Positions 53,435-61,691 of a stretch of 64,000 bases of DNA are shown in pieces. The position numbers and the translations under genes were made by a program. The DNA is taken from NCBI RefSeq assembly GCF_030056655.1, contig NZ_JASHIE010000015.1:62001-126000 (forward strand), read 5' to 3'. Source of the DNA: Flectobacillus rivi. GTDB lineage: Bacteria > Bacteroidota > Bacteroidia > Cytophagales > Spirosomataceae. The notes below the pieces were generated by a model. That model ran no database searches and was not told where the DNA came from. It saw only the letters and a program-made list of their open reading frames with translations. The stretch's first letter is position 1; the number at the start of each line of letters is the position of its first letter.

Positions 53435-54772
53435 ATGAGCTCTATTCTAATCCTCAATGCTCAAGTTGTCAACGAAGGCAAAATTCAAGTTGCTGACATT
53501 TTAGTCAAAGATGGTTTTATCGACCAAATTGGCACTAATTTAAGCGGAATCTCAGCCGACAAAACCATTGATGCGACAGGCAAATACCTCTTACCAGGCG
53601 TAATCGACGACCAAGTGCACTTCCGTGAGCCAGGTCTTACCCACAAAGCATGTATTCATTCTGAGGCTCGTGCAGGTGTGGCGGGTGGCGTAACCACTTT
53701 TATGGAAATGCCTAATACCGTTCCGAACGCCCTTACTCAAGAATTACTCCAAGACAAATACGACATTGCAGCTCGTACCTCTTTGGCGAACTATTCTTTT
53801 TATATGGGTGCTTCAAACGACAATATTGAGGAAGTTCTCAAAACTAATATTCAAAATATTTGTGGTATCAAAGTTTTCATGGGTTCATCAACAGGAAATA
53901 TGTTGGTAGATAATGAGAAAACGTTAACAAATATTTTCTCGAATAGCCCAACTTTAATTGCTACGCACTGCGAAGATGAGGCTACTGTTCGTGCAAATTC
54001 GGCGCTTTACAAAGAGAAATACGGAGATAATCCACACCCAAGAGTTCATCCTGAAATCCGTAATGTGGAAGCTTGTATCAAATCGTCTTCAATGGCGATT
54101 GAGTTGGCTCAACAACATGGTGCTCGCTTGCATATTCTTCACATCACAACAGGCGAAGAAACGCATTTATTCCGTAATGATATTCCCTTAAAAGATAAGA
54201 AAATCACTTCGGAGGTTTGTGTTCATCACCTTTGGTTTGATGCTCGTGATTATGAAACATTGGGCAACCAAATCAAATGTAATCCTGCCGTAAAAGCTGA
54301 TGGTCATAAACAACAATTGTTGGCAGCCTTGCTCGATGACCGCATCGACGTGATTGCAACCGACCATGCGCCACATACTTGGGAAGAAAAACAAAATCCT
54401 TATTGGTCATCACCTTCGGGCTTGCCCTTGGTGCAGCACCCATTACAGTTGATGTTAGAGTTTTATAAAGAAGGTAAAATCTCTTTAGAAAAAATCGCAG
54501 AAAAAATGTCTCACGCTGTAGCAGACTGTTTCCAAATCTCGAAAAGAGGTTATATCCGTGAAGGTTATTGGGCAGATTTGGTATTGGTAGACTTGAATGA
54601 AGAAGTAACAGTATCGAAAGAAAACGTACTATACCAATGCGGTTGGTCACCACTAGAAGGTACTACACTTCGTTCTAAAGTGACCCATACGATTGTATCA
54701 GGACACTTGGCTTACGAAAACGGCACATTCGACGAAAGTAAAACAGGTCAAAGACTTTTGTTTGAACGTTAG
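53435..54772 (+). CDS. pyrC: Dihydroorotase (class I type)
   Basis: This 445-residue amidohydrolase carries the metal-binding HFR (residues 62-64; DQVHFREPG), the carboxylated-Lys region GIKVFMGSSTGNML (Lys 146), ATHCEDE, ARLHILHITTGEE and VIATDHAPHT. These fit the long dihydroorotases of Bacteroidota that cyclise N-carbamoyl-aspartate to dihydroorotate in pyrimidine synthesis. Hydantoinase or allantoinase relatives are the alternative, but the sequence pattern favours dihydroorotase. It starts 106 bases after the PorE-like gene. It is followed by a composite terminator element and then a long palindrome. Confidence 0.9.
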   Translation: MSSILILNAQVVNEGKIQVADILVKDGFIDQIGTNLSGISADKTIDATGKYLLPGVIDDQVHFREPGLTHKACIHSEARAGVAGGVTTFMEMPNTVPNALTQELLQDKYDIAARTSLANYSFYMGASNDNIEEVLKTNIQNICGIKVFMGSSTGNMLVDNEKTLTNIFSNSPTLIATHCEDEATVRANSALYKEKYGDNPHPRVHPEIRNVEACIKSSSMAIELAQQHGARLHILHITTGEETHLFRNDIPLKDKKITSEVCVHHLWFDARDYETLGNQIKCNPAVKADGHKQQLLAALLDDRIDVIATDHAPHTWEEKQNPYWSSPSGLPLVQHPLQLMLEFYKEGKISLEKIAEKMSHAVADCFQISKRGYIREGYWADLVLVDLNEEVTVSKENVLYQCGWSPLEGTTLRSKVTHTIVSGHLAYENGTFDESKTGQRLLFER

Positions 54773-54787
54773 AAATGTTATTTCCAG

Positions 54788-54905
54788 TTTAGTGAATTAT
54801 GATTTAGTGGTTGAATGATTATTCTTTAAATCTACAACTGTATCATTCATAAATACATTATCAAAACAGGCGTTCGAAATGAGTTTTCGAACGCCTGTTT
54901 TGGTA
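54788..54905 (+). repeat. Composite palindromic element, copy 4 (left half plus core)
   Basis: The left arm AGTGAATTATGATTTAGTGG (54791-54810) continues as TTGAATGATTATTC. It is the reverse complement, with few mismatches, of the right arm of copy 3. It is followed by a TCATTC box and the core terminator 54862-54902 (CAAAACAGGCGTTCGAAA with TTTCGAACGCCTGTTTTG). No right arm is seen. Confidence 0.7.
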
Positions 54906-54933
54906 ATATTCAATAAATACTAACATTTGAGTA

Positions 54934-54977
54934 CTTTTCAATTAGAGTGCGACTTAAGTCGCACTCTAATTGAAAAG
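54934..54977. repeat. Perfect 44-bp palindrome
   Basis: Bases 54934-54955 (CTTTTCAATTAGAGTGCGAC then TT) are followed without any spacer by their exact reverse complement (54956-54977). The centre is CTTAAG. It could form a cruciform or a terminator hairpin without a loop. The rest of the gap up to 55086 has no gene. Confidence 0.9.
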
Positions 54978-55086
54978 CATGATAATCAACCCAATGAATT
55001 CCATTAAACACAAATAAGAGATCTTTACTGGAACGACTTATATTTTTTATTTTCGGATAAACCCACTTCAAGCCTATTCATCCAAA

Positions 55087-55734
55087 TTAAGCTTTCTGCA
55101 TTTTTAGCTTATATTTTCTTCTTACTCTACCTATAATCACACCTCCTATTACGCCTGGACCAATCCAAGCTACTAGTGACGGTAATACATTATGATTATT
55201 CACTACCAAAAATGCTGTTACCGTAGCGATATAAGAACCTCCCATACGGCTAATATGATTGAGCATCCAAGGTTGATTGATTTTTCCTATAAATGTCAAA
55301 ATATCTGAAATAGCGATAATCAACGAGAACAAACCAAACAAACCGAATAGCACAAAGTAAAAAGTAATCCCTTGTTGATAAGCCCACACTCCATAAGCAA
55401 TCATGACAATACCTGAAACTACTGTAATCAATGCAGCCCCCCAGTCTTGTGCTTGCCAATTATTTTTACGACCCACCAACACCAATCGACGACCTGTAAA
55501 AGTATTGTAGAAACTAAATACCGCAATACAAGTCAGGAAAACTAAACGTGTTTCATTTTTGAATCTCAATACCGCTGTGATAGCCACCAACATCATTGCA
55601 TAATAGTAGATACGTCCCCAAAGTGTATGTTTAGGACTTCCCTTAGGCGTAAACATCGCTATTAGTCCAACTACTAAAGCGGTCAAACCAGAAACAATAT
55701 GTAAAATCAAAACTGCTGTAAGAAACTTTTCCAT
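55087..55734 (-). CDS. DUF2306-like integral membrane protein
   Basis: The ATG at 55734 gives 215 residues with seven hydrophobic segments; the first is AVLILHIVSGLTALVVGLIAMF and is followed by a conserved HTLWGRIYYYAM stretch (His and Arg between helices). It resembles DUF2306-type proteins, for which no function is established; the helix-embedded His residues could be cofactor or ion ligands. An upstream start adding 11 residues (MKFLLKISQYI) is less likely. No operon partner was identified. Confidence 0.7.
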   Translation of the reverse strand: MEKFLTAVLILHIVSGLTALVVGLIAMFTPKGSPKHTLWGRIYYYAMMLVAITAVLRFKNETRLVFLTCIAVFSFYNTFTGRRLVLVGRKNNWQAQDWGAALITVVSGIVMIAYGVWAYQQGITFYFVLFGLFGLFSLIIAISDILTFIGKINQPWMLNHISRMGGSYIATVTAFLVVNNHNVLPSLVAWIGPGVIGGVIIGRVRRKYKLKMQKA

Positions 55735-55907
55735 GATGTATTGAGAGATTTTTAATAAGAATTTCAATTTGTGAGGTTACCGTTGTGGAACCGATGACAC
55801 AAAGTAAAGGCTCCTATCATGGAAGGACAAATCTTAGGGGTAGGGAGCAAAAAAATGGGAAATTTGACAATTTGAGGGGAGTTTGGTAGCATTTAGGGAT
55901 AAAAAAC

Positions 55908-55946
55908 AAGGTCGAAAGAAGTGATTTTCTTTCGACCTTATCTTTA
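55908..55946 (-). terminator. Terminator of ruvB
   Basis: A perfect 13-bp stem AAGGTCGAAAGAA / TTCTTTCGACCTT has a 6-base loop and a TTTTTT run on the minus strand. Confidence 0.85.
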
Positions 55947-56969
55947 AAACAGCTCGCCAGCACGATACTTTGGTACAATTCCTAAATGAACATACGCTTT
56001 TTCGGTAGCCTCACGTCCACGAGAAGTTCTTTTCAAAAATCCTTCTTGAATCAAGAATGGCTCATATACTTCTTCAATGGTTTCGGCCTCCTCGCCACAG
56101 GCTGTAGCGATGGTCGAAAGTCCGACAGGACCGCCTTTGAATTTTTCGATAATGGTCGACAAAATTCTATTATCCATTTCGTCAAGACCATTTTGGTCAA
56201 CATCGAGTGCTGACAATGCCATTTCTGCAATATCTACCGTAATACGACCATTACCTTTTACCTGAGCAAAATCACGTGTACGACGGAGAAGATTGTTGGC
56301 AATACGTGGTGTACCACGACTACGACGAGCAATTTCAAAAGCTCCTGCGTCGTCGATAGGCATATCTAAAATATGGCAAGAACGTTGTACGATTGTGGTC
56401 AATAATTTGGCATCATAATATTCCAAACGGGCATTGATACCAAAACGAGCACGCAAAGGCGCAGTCAACAGACCTGCACGCGTAGTAGCGCCAATCAAGG
56501 TAAATGGATTGAGGGAAATTTGCACACTTCGAGCATTTGGTCCAGAATCTAGCAAAATATCAATCTTATAATCCTCCATCGCAGAATAAAGATATTCTTC
56601 TACAATGGGATTCAGTCGGTGAATTTCGTCAATAAACAGAACGTCAAACGGCTGGAGATTGGTTAACAAACCTGCCAAATCAGAAGGTTTATCGAGCACA
56701 GGTCCTGAGGTAATTTTGATATTTGCCTCCAACTCATTGGCCACGATATTCGATAGCGTAGTTTTACCCAATCCAGGAGGACCGTGCAACAATACGTGGT
56801 CGAGGGCTTCCTCCCTTTGTTTGGCAGCCGTTACAAAAATCTTAAGGTTTTCTAATACCTTATCTTGTCCTGTAAAATCATCAAACGAAAGCGGACGCAA
56901 GGCACGTTCGATTTCTTTCTCCACAGATGAAAGGTTTTCCTTATTACCTTTCAAATAATCTTCTCTCAT
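55944..56969 (-). CDS. ruvB: Holliday junction branch migration helicase RuvB
   Basis: This 341-residue AAA+ ATPase of homologous recombination and repair drives branch migration as hexameric rings with RuvA. Walker A GPPGLGKT is at residues 63-70, Walker B FIDEIH near 113-117, the sensor IGATTRAGLL is present, and the C-terminal winged helix reads FLKRTSRGREATEKAY. RuvA and RuvC are not adjacent. It stands alone with a strong terminator; an AT-rich gap of 322 bases separates it from the divergent glpF. Confidence 0.97.
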   Translation of the reverse strand: MREDYLKGNKENLSSVEKEIERALRPLSFDDFTGQDKVLENLKIFVTAAKQREEALDHVLLHGPPGLGKTTLSNIVANELEANIKITSGPVLDKPSDLAGLLTNLQPFDVLFIDEIHRLNPIVEEYLYSAMEDYKIDILLDSGPNARSVQISLNPFTLIGATTRAGLLTAPLRARFGINARLEYYDAKLLTTIVQRSCHILDMPIDDAGAFEIARRSRGTPRIANNLLRRTRDFAQVKGNGRITVDIAEMALSALDVDQNGLDEMDNRILSTIIEKFKGGPVGLSTIATACGEEAETIEEVYEPFLIQEGFLKRTSRGREATEKAYVHLGIVPKYRAGELF

Positions 56970-57291
56970 ATCAATAATCCTTTTTCAAGGGGTATATTTC
57001 GTTTCTAGTGTTTTCACTCAAAAATACAGCTTTTTCGAAAGTTAAACATCAAGGCAAATTAAATACCCACGATTCCCATTTCAAAGCCTACCTTTTAATT
57101 AAATTTTTCTTTTATTTGTACAAGTAAATAAAAGATATTTTATGTTTTAGTAATGTAAAGTTTAGGGAATTGAATTTCAGATGTAGGCTTTCGGCAAATA
57201 ATCTTGCTTATAAGAAAAAGTCTAATCACTATTCCCTGCAAAACTCAACTTATATTCAACTATCCAATCATCTAAATCAAACTATTTGACT
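56970..57291. promoter_or_regulatory. Divergent control region between ruvB and glpF
   Basis: A CAAAAATA (57019-57026) reads TATTTTTG on the minus strand and could be the ruvB -7 element. On the plus strand TTTG (57115) and TATTTTATG (57136) with 17 bases between may be a weak promoter for glpF. No operator or riboswitch was recognised. Confidence 0.35.
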
Positions 57292-57999
57292 ATGCATTCA
57301 GCTTTTCTTGGCGAACTAATCGGAACAGCGGTTTTAATTTATCTTGGCAATGGCGTAGTAGCCAATGTTTTACTTAAACACTCCAAAGGCGAAAACGCTG
57401 GCTGGATGGTCATTACCACTGGTTGGGCAATGGCAGTTACCATAGGAATCTTTGTGTCTACGGCGTTTGGGAGTCCAGCGGCACACCTCAACCCTGCCGT
57501 AACAGTAGCCATGGCCTGTAAATCTGGCGACTGGTCAAATGCTGGCTCATTTATATTGGCTCAGATTTTAGGAGGAATTTTGGGAGCAACATTGGTATGG
57601 ATTCACTATCATCCACATTGGGAAAAAACAGAAGATGCTGGTTTGAAGCTGGCTTGTTTTTCGACATCTCCCGCTATCAATAAACCTATCGCCAACGTAA
57701 TGAGTGAGCTATTAGGAACACTTTTGCTCATTATTGTTCTAGGGGCTTTACCAAGTGTACCAAATCAATTAGGACCTTACGTAGTAGGTTTATTAGTTTG
57801 GGCTATTGGTTTGTCATTAGGTGGTACAACAGGATATGCGATTAACCCTGCTAGAGATTTAGGGCCTCGAATTGCTCATGCGATTTTACCCATTGCGGGT
57901 AAAGGTGGTTCTGATTGGCAATATGCTTGGGTGCCTGTAGTAGGTCCTATCATTGGTGCTATTATCGGCGGACTAGTGATTGCTCAGCTTACTTTTTGA
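57292..57999 (+). CDS. glpF: Aquaglyceroporin / glycerol uptake facilitator
   Basis: The ATG at 57292 gives 235 residues; a TTG two codons upstream is possible. Six membrane helices and two half-helices carry the NPA motifs HLNPAV (67-69) and YAINPARD (185-189). The Asp after the second NPAR is typical of glycerol-conducting channels, unlike the Ser or Cys of pure water channels. It should allow glycerol to diffuse in for phosphorylation by GlpK (19413-20906). No operon with glpK or glpD is present here. The gene ends in composite palindromic element copy 5. Confidence 0.92.
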   Translation: MHSAFLGELIGTAVLIYLGNGVVANVLLKHSKGENAGWMVITTGWAMAVTIGIFVSTAFGSPAAHLNPAVTVAMACKSGDWSNAGSFILAQILGGILGATLVWIHYHPHWEKTEDAGLKLACFSTSPAINKPIANVMSELLGTLLLIIVLGALPSVPNQLGPYVVGLLVWAIGLSLGGTTGYAINPARDLGPRIAHAILPIAGKGGSDWQYAWVPVVGPIIGAIIGGLVIAQLTF

Positions 58000-58280
58000 G
58001 TGAGTTAGTGATTGACCGAATAAGTGATTAAATTTTACTAGTAGAGACGCAATGTTTGTGTCTAAAGAGAGATCATTTTGAATGATAATATCAAAAAAGG
58101 CGTTCGAAAAACTAATTTCGAACGCCTTTTTGATAAGCAATTAAGAAATAACCTAAATGTTGAAATTAGGAATGGCTCATGTTTATGCTGATACTCCTAT
58201 GTTATATCTAATTTGACTTGAGACGCAATCATTGCGTCTCTACTGTTACAAATTTTAAAATAATCACTCATTCGATTAGG
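58000..58280 (+). repeat. Composite palindromic element, copy 5
   Basis: The outer left arm is AGTGATTAAATTTTAC (about 58023), with GTAGAGACGCAATG (58041), a GATCATTTTGAA box and the core terminator 58089-58135 (ATCAAAAAAGGCGTTCGAAA with TTTCGAACGCCTTTTTGAT). Then a perfect GAGACGCAAT c ATTGCGTCTC palindrome (58220-58240) and a right arm AAAATAATCACTCATTCG (58257-58274). The element fills the whole gap between glpF and the convergent OmpA-type gene. Confidence 0.75.
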
Positions 58281-58312
58281 GATGATATAACATATTTTTT
58301 ACACCTTCTCTT

Positions 58313-60796
58313 CTATTCCGTTTTGGCTTTGATGACCTTTACAGTGGTTCTTCTATTTTTTTGATGTTCACGTTCGGTGCAACTAACGCCATCAGAACAA
58401 CCATTTACCAATAATGATTCGCCATATCCTTTGGCTAACATTCTATTACGTTCAACACCTTTGCTAGCAATATAATCAACAGCGGCTTGCGCACGCTTTG
58501 AAGATAAATTGAGGTTTTCCTGAGCGTCGCCTCTACTATCAGTATGAGAGCCTAATTCGATAATCATACTTGGGTTTTTCATCAAAGTTGCGGCGAGTTT
58601 ATCTAATTCTCGAGCAGCATCTTTTCTAATTTTGGCACTACCCATATCGTAATAGATATTGTCAATAGTAATTAAGTCTCCTTCTTTAAACAAACCTAAA
58701 TCTTGAGAAACCACCTTTGGTTTAGCTTTCTTAATTACTTTACTAATTTTATTAACAGTAGTTCCATAACCGTCTTTCGATACTTCAAGGGTATAATCAC
58801 AACCCTCTTCCATATCAAAAGCATATACCCCGTCGGGTCCTGTAATTACTTGTTGTTTGGAACCATCGCACTCATTAATAAAAGTTACGAGTACGCCTTC
58901 AATGGGAGTTTTCTCGATTTCGGTTTTAACAATCCCTTTCAACTGTGATACTTTTTCAGTTTTAGTGGTATCAGTTGGTTGAACGATTTCTACAGGAGGA
59001 GTATTTTTAGGTTGTACCTCTGGCTGCGTCACAATAGGACCACCTTGTTTTCGTAAAGGAATATCCATGGCAGAAGGAGCATTATCAGATTCTCCTTTGG
59101 TCGAAAACCCTAATACATTCGTATTATAGCCCTCTCTTTTTACCGAAATCACATAATCAGTATCACGATTGACACAAAATTGTGTTTGTCCAGATTCGTT
59201 GGTTAGCAGCTTTTCTTCTGAACCTCCCTTTGCCAAAAGGCTCACTTCTGCCTTAGCAATAGGAGTTTTGGTTTCACCCTCCACGATTGTTAGCAACATC
59301 TGGCGACAATCATATACATCTGGTGTTTTAGTAAAACGATAAATATCGTCGTCGTCACCTCTTCGTCTATCGCTACTAAAGTATCCATTTAACCTCTGCC
59401 CATCAGTGATAATACCAAAATCATCATTTTCTGAATTAAAAGGTTCTCCAATATTCAACGGTGAACGGTTAGGAAGTCCGTTTTGAGTAGATACGATAAA
59501 AATATCTAATCCACCAGCGCCTTTCAAGCCATCTGAAGCAAAATAAACATTACCTCTTTCGTCTACGAACGGAAAGACTTCTGTACCCTTCGTATTTACT
59601 TCTTTACCCAGATTGACAGGCGTTCCCCATTTGCTGTCTTTGTATTCTACGACCCAAATATCCATACCGCCCTGTCCACCTTTACGGTCGGAAGAAAAGT
59701 ACAAATAACGACCATCTTTTGACCAAGCAGGGTGCGCTGTCGAAAAATCATCTCCATTAAAAGGTAACTCCGTTGCTTCGCTCCAACCTGATTCACTTAG
59801 CTCGGCGATATATAACTTTAATTTGGTTACATTATCTTCGCTTCTACCTTGAGAGCCTTCATTGAAGTTATTTCTAGTAAAAATAATTTTTGAAAAATCA
59901 CTGCTAAAAGTAGCTGGTCCTTCGTGAAATTTAGTATTTAATGTTTTACTAAAAACCTCTGATTCTGCTATTTGCCCTTTAGTCGTTGGTTTTGACACTA
60001 CTGTTTCAGCTGGAATTGACTCAAAATAGTTAACGGTTTTGGAGTCATTGGCGGTTACCCTTGTGTAAAAATCCTTTCCTAGCTTTGAAGGTCCTGTTTT
60101 GACAGCTTTTTGTTTGGGAGCATTTAATGCTTCTTCCGAAACACCCGTAACTTTATTAATATCGCTGATGTAATACAAATCCAAAAAGCCTTTATTACCA
60201 ACCAAACTGCTACCTGTGCCTTTTCCTGAACAAAAAACTAATCCATTTTTAAAATACATAGGACTAAACTCTGGTCGGGTGGTATTAAAATCAAGGTATT
60301 CGACCAAATATCTGCCATTTTGGGTAAAAGGGTCATTGGATATTCTGGCTACCGTTGATGGCTGATACTGGCGTGCATCGTCGCGAAGGGAAGCCGACAA
60401 ATTATTGTACTTTTCAAACCATTCTTGCGCTTCCTTGAATTTATTATTTTGTACTAAAACTTGTGCAAAATACAAATACGATTTCAGTTGGTCACCTGAA
60501 ATTGTGGCAGGAATATCAAATGCTTTACGGTAGGTTTGCTCCGAATTTTCAAATTTACCTACGGCTTTGTAACTGTAAGCCAGTTGTAAAAGCGCAGACA
60601 AACGTTCGGAAGTACTAAGTTTTTGAGGGTTATTTTGAAGAACTTGTTCAAATTTGGGTATCGCAGTCACAAAACTAGACACCTCAAAATGTCGAGTAGC
60701 ATCTTTGAGTAAGGAATTACTATTTTGAGACCAAACAGTTGCACTCTGCATCAGGCTCAAAATCAGTACAAATAATTTCTTTTTAACTTTAGGCAT
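58313..60796 (-). CDS. PorE-like TPR / WD40-like propeller / OmpA_C protein, second copy
   Basis: The ATG at 60796 gives 827 residues with a signal peptide (MPKVKKKLFVLILSLMQSATVWSQ), not a lipobox. TPR-like repeats occupy about 25-145 and a PD40 propeller about 190-500 (HPAWSKDGRYLYFSSDRKGGQGGMDIW). Two carboxypeptidase-regulatory-like domains are at about 520-590 and 625-700, and OmpA_C at about 710-827 (IELGSHTDSRGD, CTEREHQKNRRT). It differs from the copy at 51334 by the extra domain and by not being a lipoprotein. The two may be parallel envelope or T9SS components; exact roles are inferred. Confidence 0.88.
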   Translation of the reverse strand: MPKVKKKLFVLILSLMQSATVWSQNSNSLLKDATRHFEVSSFVTAIPKFEQVLQNNPQKLSTSERLSALLQLAYSYKAVGKFENSEQTYRKAFDIPATISGDQLKSYLYFAQVLVQNNKFKEAQEWFEKYNNLSASLRDDARQYQPSTVARISNDPFTQNGRYLVEYLDFNTTRPEFSPMYFKNGLVFCSGKGTGSSLVGNKGFLDLYYISDINKVTGVSEEALNAPKQKAVKTGPSKLGKDFYTRVTANDSKTVNYFESIPAETVVSKPTTKGQIAESEVFSKTLNTKFHEGPATFSSDFSKIIFTRNNFNEGSQGRSEDNVTKLKLYIAELSESGWSEATELPFNGDDFSTAHPAWSKDGRYLYFSSDRKGGQGGMDIWVVEYKDSKWGTPVNLGKEVNTKGTEVFPFVDERGNVYFASDGLKGAGGLDIFIVSTQNGLPNRSPLNIGEPFNSENDDFGIITDGQRLNGYFSSDRRRGDDDDIYRFTKTPDVYDCRQMLLTIVEGETKTPIAKAEVSLLAKGGSEEKLLTNESGQTQFCVNRDTDYVISVKREGYNTNVLGFSTKGESDNAPSAMDIPLRKQGGPIVTQPEVQPKNTPPVEIVQPTDTTKTEKVSQLKGIVKTEIEKTPIEGVLVTFINECDGSKQQVITGPDGVYAFDMEEGCDYTLEVSKDGYGTTVNKISKVIKKAKPKVVSQDLGLFKEGDLITIDNIYYDMGSAKIRKDAARELDKLAATLMKNPSMIIELGSHTDSRGDAQENLNLSSKRAQAAVDYIASKGVERNRMLAKGYGESLLVNGCSDGVSCTEREHQKNRRTTVKVIKAKTE

Positions 60797-61080
60797 TGTG
60801 TTAATGGGGGGTTGTAAAAGAAGTGCCTCAAAAGGCCTAGAATCTTCATTTCTAATCGATTGAAAACACCTTCCCAATCCAATTAAAGCATAAATCATGC
60901 CAAGCAAGGATTGGATTTTTCTTATATGATTAACCTTATTTTTTCATGAATCTATGGCGAAAATGGGGGTTATACTTTTACCAAAAACTGCCATTTGGGG
61001 TAGTTTAAGGCATAATCTGCTTCAAAGCTCTAGGGAATTGAGATAGTTTTATAAATTTGTATCTCAACAATGCAAAGACT

Positions 61081-61653
61081 ATGCTCAAAAGCTTTTACAA
61101 TGAATCTCTAATCGAGGCAGGGCTCGACGAAGCTGGACGTGGATGTTTGGCTGGTCCTGTGGTGGCGGCGGCAGTAATTTTACCCAAATATTACGAACAC
61201 GAACTCTTAAATGATTCGAAGCAACTCAGCAAAAAACAACGTGAATTACTTCGTTTAGACATTCAGCGCGATGCCTTGGCGTGGGCAGTGGCAGAAGTAT
61301 CTAATATCGAAATCGACCAAATAAATATTCTCAAGGCAAGTATGAAGGCCATGCATTTGGCAGTTGACCAATTGCAAATACGACCAGAACATTTGCTGAT
61401 AGATGGAAATCGTTTTCCTAACTATCCGATGATTCCTCATACTTGTATTGTCAAAGGTGATGCCAAATTTCTCAGTATAGCTGCAGCTTCTGTATTAGCT
61501 AAGACTTTTCGAGATGATTTGATGACAGAATTGGCCCAAACTTACTCACATTACGGTTGGGAACAAAATGCAGGGTATCCTACCCCCAAACATCGTAAGG
61601 CTATTCAGGAATTTGGAACAACCCCCTTGCACCGAATGACATTTAAGATGTAA
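61081..61653 (+). CDS. rnhB: Ribonuclease HII
   Basis: The ATG at 61081 gives 190 residues, close to the family's usual size; a TTG eight codons upstream is possible. DEAGRG (residues 16-21) supplies the first catalytic acidic residues, and LLIDGNRFPN and the SVLAKTFRDD region follow, all hallmarks of RNase HII. It removes ribonucleotides from RNA/DNA hybrids and single misincorporated ribonucleotides. A TAAATTTG (61052) overlaps the leader and may be a -7 box. The next gene follows after 38 bases and may share the message. Confidence 0.95.
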   Translation: MLKSFYNESLIEAGLDEAGRGCLAGPVVAAAVILPKYYEHELLNDSKQLSKKQRELLRLDIQRDALAWAVAEVSNIEIDQINILKASMKAMHLAVDQLQIRPEHLLIDGNRFPNYPMIPHTCIVKGDAKFLSIAAASVLAKTFRDDLMTELAQTYSHYGWEQNAGYPTPKHRKAIQEFGTTPLHRMTFKM

Positions 61654-61691
61654 ATTGAATAAATTTCATTACGCACTTTTCAAGAATTATT

